28,340 nucleotides of DNA. Source: Croceimicrobium sp965658965 (lineage in GTDB: Bacteria > Bacteroidota > Bacteroidia > Flavobacteriales > Schleiferiaceae). Every line of letters begins with the position of its first letter. The first letter of the stretch is position 1. The stretch is taken from positions 1 through 28,340 of the forward strand of contig CBFHVV010000035.1 of NCBI GenBank assembly GCA_965658965.1, read 5' to 3'. The translations under genes and the position numbers were made by a program. Shown here one piece after another: positions 14,971 to 22,277 of the stretch. The notes beneath the pieces were generated by a model. It did no database searches, was not told the origin of the DNA, and saw only the letters and a program-made list of their open reading frames with translations.

Positions 14971-17388
14971 TTATTCATAGCGTAAACTATCGGTAGGGTT
15001 GCGGCTTGCTACCCAATAGGCTTGAATTGAAACTGTGAGCAAGGCCACTGACATCGTTATCAATCCCGCCAAGGCAAATAGCCACCAACTTATGTCTGTT
15101 TGATAGGCAAAGTTCTCTAACCAACGGTGTGTCGCATACCAAGCAATTGGTGTTGCCAGGATAAAGCTAATGCTAAGCCAAAGTAAAAAGTTCTTATTAA
15201 GCATTATAATGATCTCGCCAATACTGGCACCGTTTACTTTGCGTATACCTATTTCCTTGGTACGTCTTTGCATACTAAATGCGGCAATAGCATAAATTCC
15301 CATAGCAGATAAAATAACGGACAATAGAGCAAAAATGCTTAAAACTTTACTCTGGGCGTATTCTGTAGCATAAACCTTTTCGTAACTATCCTCAATAAAG
15401 CTGTACTCCAAAGGAAATTCTGGGTTTATCTTTTCCCAAGCTGCTCTTATCGCGGCCAAGGCTTCTTTTTTGTGTTGTGAATCAATTTGAATAAGAAAAT
15501 TGTAATTGAACATTTTACGAGGTGCAATAACCATTGGCCTCTCAGCACTATGCAGATTTGTGTAATGAAAGTCAGGCACTACGCCAACAATTTCGCCCTC
15601 TGGAAAAAGAAAAGGTAGATTAAAATGCAAGCGAAATTCTTTACCAATAGCCTGTGAGGCATCTGTTACTCCCAGCATTTTAAGAGCACTTTCGTTCAGA
15701 ATATACTGCTCGCGGTAAGAGCTTATCTCTTGGTAAAGCTTATCCATTCGTGCTTGATCGGCATTTTCATCTCGTGCCAGCATACTTAATTCAATCGCTT
15801 GGTCTTCCCATTTTTTATCTGGTGTAAAAGCCAGATTTACCGTACCTGCTAGAGCTTCAATTCCCATAGCTTGAAAGAAATTTGCATCACTGGTAAGGAT
15901 ATAAATGCGCTGATTATCAGTAGGCTCTATTCCCTCCATGTGAAAACCAAAATTATCTAAAATATCACCTCCTGGTTCTTCCATGGCACCGGTGAGCGAT
16001 TTAATGGACGAATTACTTAAAAGCTCATTTTTAAAAGCCTCGTAACGTTGCACCGCATTCCATGGGTTTCGCTCAATTACAACTATATCATCATTATTGG
16101 CTTGCGGATGCTTTTCTTTTAAAAAGTGCATCTGCTTTTGTAAAACTAATGCAGCAGCAATAGCAATTACCGCCAAGGTAAACTGCAAAACCATTGGAAA
16201 GGTATACATGCCAGTTTTCGCCTTCTGGGCTTGCGTTTCTGCTAAAACAGGGTTGGTGAAAAGCGGATAGATGGCTAGAACTCCAATTCCTAAAATGAAT
16301 AGAAGGGAAAGGCCCAATAGTAGTAGAGGCTCCCTTCCGAGCTCTACATTTAAATAATGCCCCATCTTTATGGCAATAAAAGTACCTAAGGCAATAGCAC
16401 TAATACTTAGTACCAAAGATTCAGCAACGAGGTCTTTAGCCAGTAAGATTTTATCCGCTCCGTGTATCATCTTAATTTTAAGAGATTTAAGACTAGATAG
16501 AAAGTGTACTCGACTTAGATTTAAGTAATTTATAAAGGCAATTAATAGTATAATCAAAGCACCGCTTACCAATAAAATAATTGATCTTAAGTCGCCATTG
16601 GCTTCGATTTCACGAGTTTTATGACTGTGTAAATGAATGTCTAACAAATTCTGAAAGTGCAAGGATTGCGCTAGGTCTCCTTCCTTTAGCTGTTCGTCCC
16701 AATTTGCTTGAATAGACTCTTTGAGCTCTTGCACATTAGCTCCTTCTCGCATTAAATAATAGGTGTAACCCCACGAATTATTAAACTGCATATCAGGAAT
16801 AGTAGTGAGGGCATCGGCATGAAAATGCGAGTTGGTAGGGAAATCTTCCATCACACCTACTACGGTATATGCAACTGAACTATCTTTTTGTTGATGGGTA
16901 ATCTCTATTTCTTCACCTAAAACATTGGTTCTACCAAAATACTTTAAGGCTATTTTTTTGGCTATAACTACCTGTCCTGGCTCGGTCAAAACCTTATCCT
17001 TGTTCCCGATAAGCAGCTTAAAATCAAATATTTGAAAAAATGAGCTATCCACTCTGAAAAGCTTATCCGAATAGAAACTTTGCTCTTTTATTTGCACGAC
17101 CCCTTTTTTGAAAGGAACCATCCGCACAAAATTTTCAATAGCAGGATATTCATCTACGAGTTTTGGTACCCATGCGCCCCAAACCCTGGCCGGGTGCTGT
17201 AGGCTGGCTCCTTGCGAACTTGTGGTGGCGCGGTAAATCCGATCGGCTTTGCTATGAAAAGTATCATAACTAAACTCTTCGCTGCTATGCGACAAAACCA
17301 TGGCCACACAAGCAAATGCCAAAGCGAGGCCCAAAATATTTATTAAAAACCATTGCCAGTTTCGGTTTAGTGAGCGTAATATTTTCAT
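14971..17388 (-). CDS. ABC transporter permease, two-module FtsX/MacB type
   Basis: This 805-residue membrane protein has a duplicated MacB_PCD-FtsX layout. It has an N-terminal helix (about 13-32), an extracytoplasmic domain to about 265, and a first FtsX helix trio (about 268-380). A second anchor helix (about 397-415) leads to a second periplasmic domain and a second FtsX domain (about 680-800). The latter carries the canonical coupling segment RTKEIGIRKVNGAS and the terminal NPTDSLRYE. The first FtsX coupling segment (KSLKIKMIHGADKIL) is degenerate. Such permeases do mechanotransmission with an ATPase and a periplasmic adaptor to move substrates out of the periplasm. It starts 2 bases after the ATPase gene. 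The substrate is unknown. Confidence 0.9.
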   Translation of the reverse strand: MKILRSLNRNWQWFLINILGLALAFACVAMVLSHSSEEFSYDTFHSKADRIYRATTSSQGASLQHPARVWGAWVPKLVDEYPAIENFVRMVPFKKGVVQIKEQSFYSDKLFRVDSSFFQIFDFKLLIGNKDKVLTEPGQVVIAKKIALKYFGRTNVLGEEIEITHQQKDSSVAYTVVGVMEDFPTNSHFHADALTTIPDMQFNNSWGYTYYLMREGANVQELKESIQANWDEQLKEGDLAQSLHFQNLLDIHLHSHKTREIEANGDLRSIILLVSGALIILLIAFINYLNLSRVHFLSSLKSLKIKMIHGADKILLAKDLVAESLVLSISAIALGTFIAIKMGHYLNVELGREPLLLLGLSLLFILGIGVLAIYPLFTNPVLAETQAQKAKTGMYTFPMVLQFTLAVIAIAAALVLQKQMHFLKEKHPQANNDDIVVIERNPWNAVQRYEAFKNELLSNSSIKSLTGAMEEPGGDILDNFGFHMEGIEPTDNQRIYILTSDANFFQAMGIEALAGTVNLAFTPDKKWEDQAIELSMLARDENADQARMDKLYQEISSYREQYILNESALKMLGVTDASQAIGKEFRLHFNLPFLFPEGEIVGVVPDFHYTNLHSAERPMVIAPRKMFNYNFLIQIDSQHKKEALAAIRAAWEKINPEFPLEYSFIEDSYEKVYATEYAQSKVLSIFALLSVILSAMGIYAIAAFSMQRRTKEIGIRKVNGASIGEIIIMLNKNFLLWLSISFILATPIAWYATHRWLENFAYQTDISWWLFALAGLITMSVALLTVSIQAYWVASRNPTDSLRYE

Positions 17389-17390
17389 AA

Positions 17391-18104
17391 TTAGTTAATT
17401 TCTAGGTTATTATCTAGCTGACGTTTTTCTTCCTCGGTGATAATTTTACCATCAAAAAGATTAAGTAAGCGATGAGCGAAGCTTGCATCATAATCGGAGT
17501 GGGTTACCATCACGATGGTCGTACCACCGCGATTAAGCTCTAGAAGTAGTTTCATTACCTCTTTACCATTGCTGGAGTCTAAATTTCCAGTTGGCTCATC
17601 TGCTAAGATGAGTTTAGGACTACTTACCACGGCTCTGCATAAAGCTACTCGTTGTTGCTGTCCACCCGATAACTGCTGAGGAAAGTGCTTGGCACGATGA
17701 CTAATTTTCATTCGCTCTAATACCTCATTTACCTTTTCCCTTCTAGCGGAAGCCTTTAAGCCTAAATACTTTAATGGCATTTCTATGTTTTCAAAAACAT
17801 TCAATTCATCGACCAGGTTAAAGCTTTGAAATACAAAACCAATATTTCCCTTTCTTAAATTAGTACGCTGCTTTTCACGCAAATGCGACACTTCTTGACC
17901 ATCTAATTGGTAAGAACCACTTTTCGGCTGATCCAATAGCCCAATTAGGTTTAAGAGAGTAGATTTCCCGCAGCCCGAAGGGCCCATAATGGCGAGGAAT
18001 TCTCCCGGCTTTACCTGTAGGTTGATATTTCTGAGCGCCAATGTTTCGAGCTCTTCGGTACGAAAAGCCTTCGAGATATTTTTTAAGTCTATAATGTGCT
18101 TCAT
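17391..18104 (-). CDS. ABC transporter ATP-binding protein (MacB/LolD type)
   Basis: This 237-residue nucleotide-binding subunit has all motifs: Walker A GPSGCGKST (41-49), Q-loop FVFQSFNL, signature QQLSGGQQQR, Walker B LILADEPTGNLDS and switch His in VTHS. The spacing and NLVDELNVFENIEMPL are typical of the MacB/LolD/FtsE group, which energises FtsX-type permeases. It lies between the adaptor and permease genes with 2-base gaps on each side, so the three are one operon. Confidence 0.95.
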   Translation of the reverse strand: MKHIIDLKNISKAFRTEELETLALRNINLQVKPGEFLAIMGPSGCGKSTLLNLIGLLDQPKSGSYQLDGQEVSHLREKQRTNLRKGNIGFVFQSFNLVDELNVFENIEMPLKYLGLKASARREKVNEVLERMKISHRAKHFPQQLSGGQQQRVALCRAVVSSPKLILADEPTGNLDSSNGKEVMKLLLELNRGGTTIVMVTHSDYDASFAHRLLNLFDGKIITEEEKRQLDNNLEIN

Positions 18105-18106
18105 AA

Positions 18107-19357
18107 TTATTCAAGTATTAATTTTTCGTTTTCTTCAAAAAGAGAGTAGCTGGAACTTATTATCTTATCGCCAGGCTCTAGTCCTTCTAAAACTTCAAAG
18201 TATTTCGGGTTTTGCCGTCCTAGACGTATTTTTACTCGGTGAGCTTCATTCTCTTCAGAATCGAGTCGGTAAACCCACCGGCCGCCACTGGCCTGAAAAA
18301 AGCCGCCTCTTTTCAGTAAGACCGCTTGTTGGGTGTCTCCTAATTGTAAACTTAGGTTGTAAGTCTGCCCGCTTCTTGCTTTGTCAGGAAGGGTATCCTT
18401 AAAACTTAGATCTACTAAAAACTGCCCCTCATCAACTTGTGGGTACACTTTGGTGATTTTTAGGTGGAAAATCTCATCTTGGCTTTCCAGCTGAGCGGAT
18501 AAGCCTATCTGTATTCGGTTAATATAATGCTCATCTATACTAGCTTGTACTTTAAAGTGATCCAAGCCATTTAGCTGTCCCAATCTTTGGCTCGGCAGAA
18601 TTGCCTCTCCGGGTTTTGCATTTAAAGAAGCTAATTGTCCATCAATAGGTGCACGAACAACCAGGTGTTCTTGTCTTTGATAGATCAAGGCTAAATTACG
18701 CTCCATACTTGTTAAGCTTTGCTTAATCTTTTTAATTTGAGTCTTGCGAAATACCGAGTCCTGTTTTTGCTGCGCCAAACTAAGTTTTTGTAAATTTTGG
18801 GCCAGTTGAAAATCTTCTTTGGCTTTTAAATACTCCTCACGGGAGATGAGCTCTTTTTGAAAATATTCGTCTTTATATTGAAAAGCCCGGTCCAATTGAA
18901 TCAGATCATGATCTAAGCTGAGTAGCTCTCTTTTAAGAGCGAGCTTTTGCTGTTCCATGCTAATTTGGGTTTCCCTTAAAAAATTGGCTTTCTCTGCTAA
19001 TTGGGCCTCACTGTTTAAAATATTAAGACTGAGATTTAGATTACTTAAAATCAAGATCGTATCGCCCTTTTTAACCTGAGCTCCTTCTTCGCTCAATATT
19101 TTTTCTACCATGCCTCCTTCAACCGCATCAAGGTAGTTTACTTCTACAGGCTGCAATTCCCCTCTTATATTTATATAATCTTGAAAAGGAGCTTCTACAA
19201 CTTGAGAAATGCTGACCCTACTTTTAGCTATACGGTAGGCTTTATCACTACCCATTAAAATTGCCGCGCTCGTTCCTACAACCAGCACTAAAATAAGTAG
19301 GAGCAAGCCCCGATATCTTCTAGCGATTAAGCCCTTATTTTCAATTTTCCGATCCAT
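18107..19357 (-). CDS. Efflux periplasmic adaptor (HlyD/MacA-like)
   Basis: I choose the ATG at 19357 (416 residues, MDRKIENKGLIARRYRG); the open frame continues upstream to a GTG that overlaps the predicted sigma-54 promoter. A single membrane helix (about 18-38) is followed by a barrel-sandwich half (VNYLDAVEGGMVEKILSEEGAQVKKGDTIL) and a long helical hairpin (about 100-225, rich in Gln/Leu/Lys). The second sandwich half (LVVRAPIDGQLASLNAKPGEAI) and beta-barrel domains end in EGLEPGDKIISSSYSLF. This is the membrane-fusion protein that links the FtsX-type permease to an outer-membrane channel. No TolC-like gene is present in the window. An SD-like AAGGA sits 7 bases before the ATG. Confidence 0.9.
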   Translation of the reverse strand: MDRKIENKGLIARRYRGLLLLILVLVVGTSAAILMGSDKAYRIAKSRVSISQVVEAPFQDYINIRGELQPVEVNYLDAVEGGMVEKILSEEGAQVKKGDTILILSNLNLSLNILNSEAQLAEKANFLRETQISMEQQKLALKRELLSLDHDLIQLDRAFQYKDEYFQKELISREEYLKAKEDFQLAQNLQKLSLAQQKQDSVFRKTQIKKIKQSLTSMERNLALIYQRQEHLVVRAPIDGQLASLNAKPGEAILPSQRLGQLNGLDHFKVQASIDEHYINRIQIGLSAQLESQDEIFHLKITKVYPQVDEGQFLVDLSFKDTLPDKARSGQTYNLSLQLGDTQQAVLLKRGGFFQASGGRWVYRLDSEENEAHRVKIRLGRQNPKYFEVLEGLEPGDKIISSSYSLFEENEKLILE

Positions 19358-19370
19358 TGAGCCATCCTTA

Positions 19371-19386
19371 AACAATGCCAGTGCCA
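19371..19386 (-). promoter_or_regulatory. Candidate sigma-54 (-24/-12) promoter of the efflux operon
   Basis: On the minus strand TGGCAC (19386-19381), five bases, then TTGTT (19375-19371) match TGGCAC-N5-TTGCW except for T in place of C in the GC pair. The expected start is near 19360, only about 3 bases before the ATG at 19357. The gene next door encodes a sigma-54 activator, which strengthens the call. The very short leader weakens it. Confidence 0.6.
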
Positions 19387-19438
19387 CATGTTTAAATTCT
19401 TGATAATCATTTAATTATAATATCTTCAATCAGCTTTA

Positions 19439-19457
19439 CTGTCCAAATATTAAACAG
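19439..19457. promoter_or_regulatory. Candidate activator site 2 (degenerate palindrome)
   Basis: TGTCCAAATATTAAACA (19440-19456) shares 11 of 17 positions with site 1 and keeps the outer TGT...ACA. Its centre (19448) is 23 bp from that of site 1, about two helical turns, and about 88 bp upstream of the predicted sigma-54 start. Confidence 0.4.
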
Positions 19458-19462
19458 CTGCT

Positions 19463-19479
19463 TGTCAAAAATATTGACA
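19463..19479. promoter_or_regulatory. Candidate activator site 1 (perfect palindrome)
   Basis: TGTCAA and TTGACA face each other across a 5-base AT spacer, 17 bp in all, in the spacer between the efflux operon and its regulator genes. A dimeric Fis-type HTH such as that of the adjacent response regulator binds sites of this kind. The centre (19471) is about 111 bp upstream of the predicted sigma-54 start. Confidence 0.5.
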
Positions 19480-19505
19480 GTTTCACAGGCGAGCGCTTCA
19501 TTAAC

Positions 19506-19513
19506 TACTTTTG
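19506..19513 (+). promoter_or_regulatory. Predicted -7 box for the response regulator gene
   Basis: TACTTTTG fits TAnnTTTG fully and ends 8 bases before the ATG at 19522. TTTC at 19481-19484 is a poor candidate for the upstream element. Confidence 0.45.
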
Positions 19514-19521
19514 AGCTAAGC

Positions 19522-20880
19522 ATGAAGACAGGAAAAATTTTAATCGTTGACGATAACAAAAGTGCCCTAAGCGCTCTTAGCTTATTATTGCAATACGAGT
19601 TTGAAAAGCCAGTTTGTTTATCGAATCCTAATCAAATCAAAACGGAATTAGACCGTAAGGACTTTGATGTGGTTCTTTTGGATATGAATTTCTCAGCCGG
19701 ACTTAATACCGGAAATGAAGGTTTATACTGGCTTAAGGAAATTAAAAAGCATAATCCGAATCTCGAAGTGGTAATGCTAACCGCCTATGGCGATGTAGAG
19801 CTTGCCGTTAAAGCCTTAAAACTTGGTGCAATTGATTTTGTGCTGAAGCCTTGGGATAATCAGAAACTGCTAGCTACTATCAAGGCGGCACTCAGGCTGC
19901 GGCAGTCGCATAAGAAAGTAAAAACCTTACAAGAGCGTGAAGCCTTTTTAAAAGGAGAGCAAGAAAAGGAGCAGGAGTTTATTGCCCGCTCTAAGGCGAT
20001 GCAAAAAGTTATGAAGGTGGTACAGAAAGTGGCCCGCACCAATGCAAACGTTTTGATCAGCGGCGAAAATGGTTCAGGTAAAGAATTAATCGCTAGGCAA
20101 ATTCACCAATTATCGCCTCGTTCTAATGAGCTTTTGATGAGCGTGGATATGGGAGCAATTCCTGAAACACTGTTTGAGAGTGAGCTTTTTGGTTTTAAAA
20201 AAGGTGCTTTTACCGATGCTAAAGAAGATAAAGCAGGGAAATTTCAACTAGCAGATAAGGGTACTTTATTTTTAGATGAGATTGGCAATGTCCCTCTGCA
20301 TCTACAATCTAAGCTATTAGTGGCATTAGAAAATAGAGCCATTTTCCCCATTGGCTCGAGTAAAGAAGTGGCAGTAGATATAAGACTGGTGGCGGCTAGT
20401 AATGCCAATTTGGAGAAAATGGTAGCGGAAGGTGGTTTTCGTCAAGATTTATTATATCGCTTAAATACCATACAGATTAATTTACCGCCTTTGCGCGAGA
20501 GGGAAGGAGATATAGAGCTACTGGCCAGTCATTTTTTGAAAATTTTCCAAAAGAAATACGAAAAGTCTGGCTTACGTTTGGGCAGTCAGGCAATAAAGAA
20601 ATTAAATCAATATCATTGGCCAGGAAATGTGCGTGAACTGCGCCATACCATAGAAAAGGCAGTAATCTTAACCGAAGATGATGTGTTAAAGGCAGCCGAC
20701 TTTAGCTTCAAAGCCGTAAGCTCAAACTCTAGCCTTGATATGCCTTCACTAGCTCAAATGGAAAAAGAGCTTATTATTAATGCCTTAGATCGTTATGATG
20801 CGAATCTTTCGCTGGTGGCTGATAAGCTTGGTATTAGTAGGCAAACACTTTATAATAAAATTAAGCGCTATGAACTCTAA
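19522..20880 (+). CDS. Sigma-54-dependent response regulator (NtrC family)
   Basis: I start this at the ATG at 19522 (452 residues, MKTGKILIVDDNK); the open frame upstream begins at a TTG and would cross the promoter box. The receiver domain (1-125) has D10/D11, phospho-acceptor D54 (VVLLDMN), LTAY and the Lys in VLKPW. The AAA+ domain has Walker A GENGSGKE, ELFGFKKGAFTDA, Walker B GTLFLDEIGN and RQDLLYRLN. The sigma-54 contact loop reads GAFTDA rather than GAFTGA, a variant I associate with Bacteroidota members. A Fis-type helix-turn-helix ends the protein (LSLVADKLGISRQTLYNKIKRY). It should activate sigma-54 transcription when phosphorylated by the kinase encoded next, and the divergent efflux operon is the obvious target. 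Confidence 0.95.
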   Translation: MKTGKILIVDDNKSALSALSLLLQYEFEKPVCLSNPNQIKTELDRKDFDVVLLDMNFSAGLNTGNEGLYWLKEIKKHNPNLEVVMLTAYGDVELAVKALKLGAIDFVLKPWDNQKLLATIKAALRLRQSHKKVKTLQEREAFLKGEQEKEQEFIARSKAMQKVMKVVQKVARTNANVLISGENGSGKELIARQIHQLSPRSNELLMSVDMGAIPETLFESELFGFKKGAFTDAKEDKAGKFQLADKGTLFLDEIGNVPLHLQSKLLVALENRAIFPIGSSKEVAVDIRLVAASNANLEKMVAEGGFRQDLLYRLNTIQINLPPLREREGDIELLASHFLKIFQKKYEKSGLRLGSQAIKKLNQYHWPGNVRELRHTIEKAVILTEDDVLKAADFSFKAVSSNSSLDMPSLAQMEKELIINALDRYDANLSLVADKLGISRQTLYNKIKRYEL

Positions 20881-22219
20881 ATTTACCACTAGGGCTCTTA
20901 TAATACGCTTATTAATTTTCGCCACTCTAGTTAGTGGGCTAAGCTTTGCCGTTTTATCTAAACAGTGGGAGCTAGCAGTTTTTGCAGGTATACTGTCTGT
21001 CGTCTCAGCCTTTACGATTATCACTTTCGTCAATGGAATTTATCGGAAGCTTCACTATTTTTTTGCGGCCGTTAAAAATGAGGACGGCAGTCTTTATTTT
21101 CCAGACAAAGGTAATTCAAAGCATATCAAGGGATTAGATCAGCACTTAAATCGTATAAACCAAGTAATTAATGAAATCAAGACTAAACAAGCGCAAAACG
21201 AACAATTCTTCATGGCTTTCATGCAGCGTTCGGCTAGTGGGCTATTGGCGGTAGACGACAAAGGCTTTGTGGAGCTTGTTAACGATGCCGCTTTAAAGCT
21301 CATGGGACTAAAAAACATTAGCCATCTCGATCGTTTAAATCAAGTGCAACCTGCTTTATACGATTTAATGCAAAAAATAAAGCCTGGTCAAAGTGAAAGT
21401 TTAAAAATTGCCGATGGTGCCAGATTGCGCCAATTAGCGCTGAAGAAAGCAAAAATTAGCTTTTCTGATAAGGAGTACCGTGTTTTTTCCTTTTATGATA
21501 TAAAAAATGAAATGGAGGAAAATGAATTAGAAACTTGGCAAAAGCTTATTCGCATTATGACGCATGAAATTATGAACTCCATAGCGCCAATCACCTCTCT
21601 TAGTCAAACCCTTAGCTCTTTCTTTACAGAAGATGGGCAAAATATCGATGCCTCAGATATAAACCAAGAACATATAGAAAATACGATACTTGGTCTTTCT
21701 GTAATTGGAGAAAGGGCAGAAGGACTGCAAAGCTTCGTGGCCAATTACCGCAAATTGAGCCGCCTTCCACATCCAGAATTTAAAGAAATTGATTTAGAGA
21801 ATTGGCTCGATTCCATCCGCCTCTTATTTGAGAGCCAGCGGCAAGAATTTGATATAGACTTTAAAATTCTCAATAATTACCCTAATCCCACCTTTTTAGG
21901 AGATGAGAAGCTGCTGACCCACGTGATTCTAAATTTACTCAATAATGCCACCGAAGCCTTAAAAGAAGGTTCTTCTAAAAGCATTATTCTGAGCTTAATA
22001 GATAATGGAACTAGACAAATTCAGATTAAAGTAAAGGATAATGGCATCGGCTTTAAGCCTGAAGAAGCAGATAAAATATTTTTACCTTTTTACACCACCC
22101 GCGAAAATGGCTCTGGCATTGGGCTCAGTCTATCGCGACAGATCATGCGTTTGCATAAAGGCAGCATCAGTGCTAAGTCTGTTTATCAGGAGGGAAGCGA
22201 ATTTACAATAGAACTCTAA
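20870..22219 (+). CDS. Membrane sensor histidine kinase paired with the NtrC-type regulator
   Basis: I start this at the ATG at 20870 (449 residues, MNSKFTTRALIIRLLIF), overlapping the regulator's end by 11 bases; the open frame upstream is an extension. Two N-terminal helices (about 9-50) with almost no periplasmic loop are followed by a linker, a PAS-like domain (about 115-205: ASGLLAVDDKGFVELVNDAALKLMGL), the HisKA motif THEIMNSIAPITSLSQT and the HATPase domain with NLLNNATEAL, DNGIGF and GSGIGLSLSRQIM. This NtrY-like layout senses a signal in the membrane or cytosol. Overlap with the regulator gene implies translational coupling and a cognate pair. Confidence 0.94.
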   Translation: MNSKFTTRALIIRLLIFATLVSGLSFAVLSKQWELAVFAGILSVVSAFTIITFVNGIYRKLHYFFAAVKNEDGSLYFPDKGNSKHIKGLDQHLNRINQVINEIKTKQAQNEQFFMAFMQRSASGLLAVDDKGFVELVNDAALKLMGLKNISHLDRLNQVQPALYDLMQKIKPGQSESLKIADGARLRQLALKKAKISFSDKEYRVFSFYDIKNEMEENELETWQKLIRIMTHEIMNSIAPITSLSQTLSSFFTEDGQNIDASDINQEHIENTILGLSVIGERAEGLQSFVANYRKLSRLPHPEFKEIDLENWLDSIRLLFESQRQEFDIDFKILNNYPNPTFLGDEKLLTHVILNLLNNATEALKEGSSKSIILSLIDNGTRQIQIKVKDNGIGFKPEEADKIFLPFYTTRENGSGIGLSLSRQIMRLHKGSISAKSVYQEGSEFTIEL

Positions 22220-22277
22220 GGGGAAAGCTTTAAGTAAAAAACCAAGTAAAAACCTGCACCAGCATGGATGTTGCGGA

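Noticed and set aside
17875..18114. 79-codon minus-strand frame over the start of the ABC ATPase gene
   Set aside because: It is an alternative frame of the same strand; the Walker A motif is in the other frame.
17989..18402. 137-codon plus-strand open frame spanning the ATPase/adaptor junction
   Set aside because: Both genes beneath it have complete family motifs. The frame has no domain and no promoter box.
19358..19387. GTG start extending the adaptor by ten residues
   Set aside because: The extension overlaps the candidate sigma-54 promoter and adds nothing to the signal-anchor helix; the ATG at 19357 fits better.
22232..22254. Near-identical tandem AAGTAAAAAACC / AAGTAAAAACC
   Set aside because: Two short A-rich copies only, between convergent genes; too short to call a repeat family or terminator.
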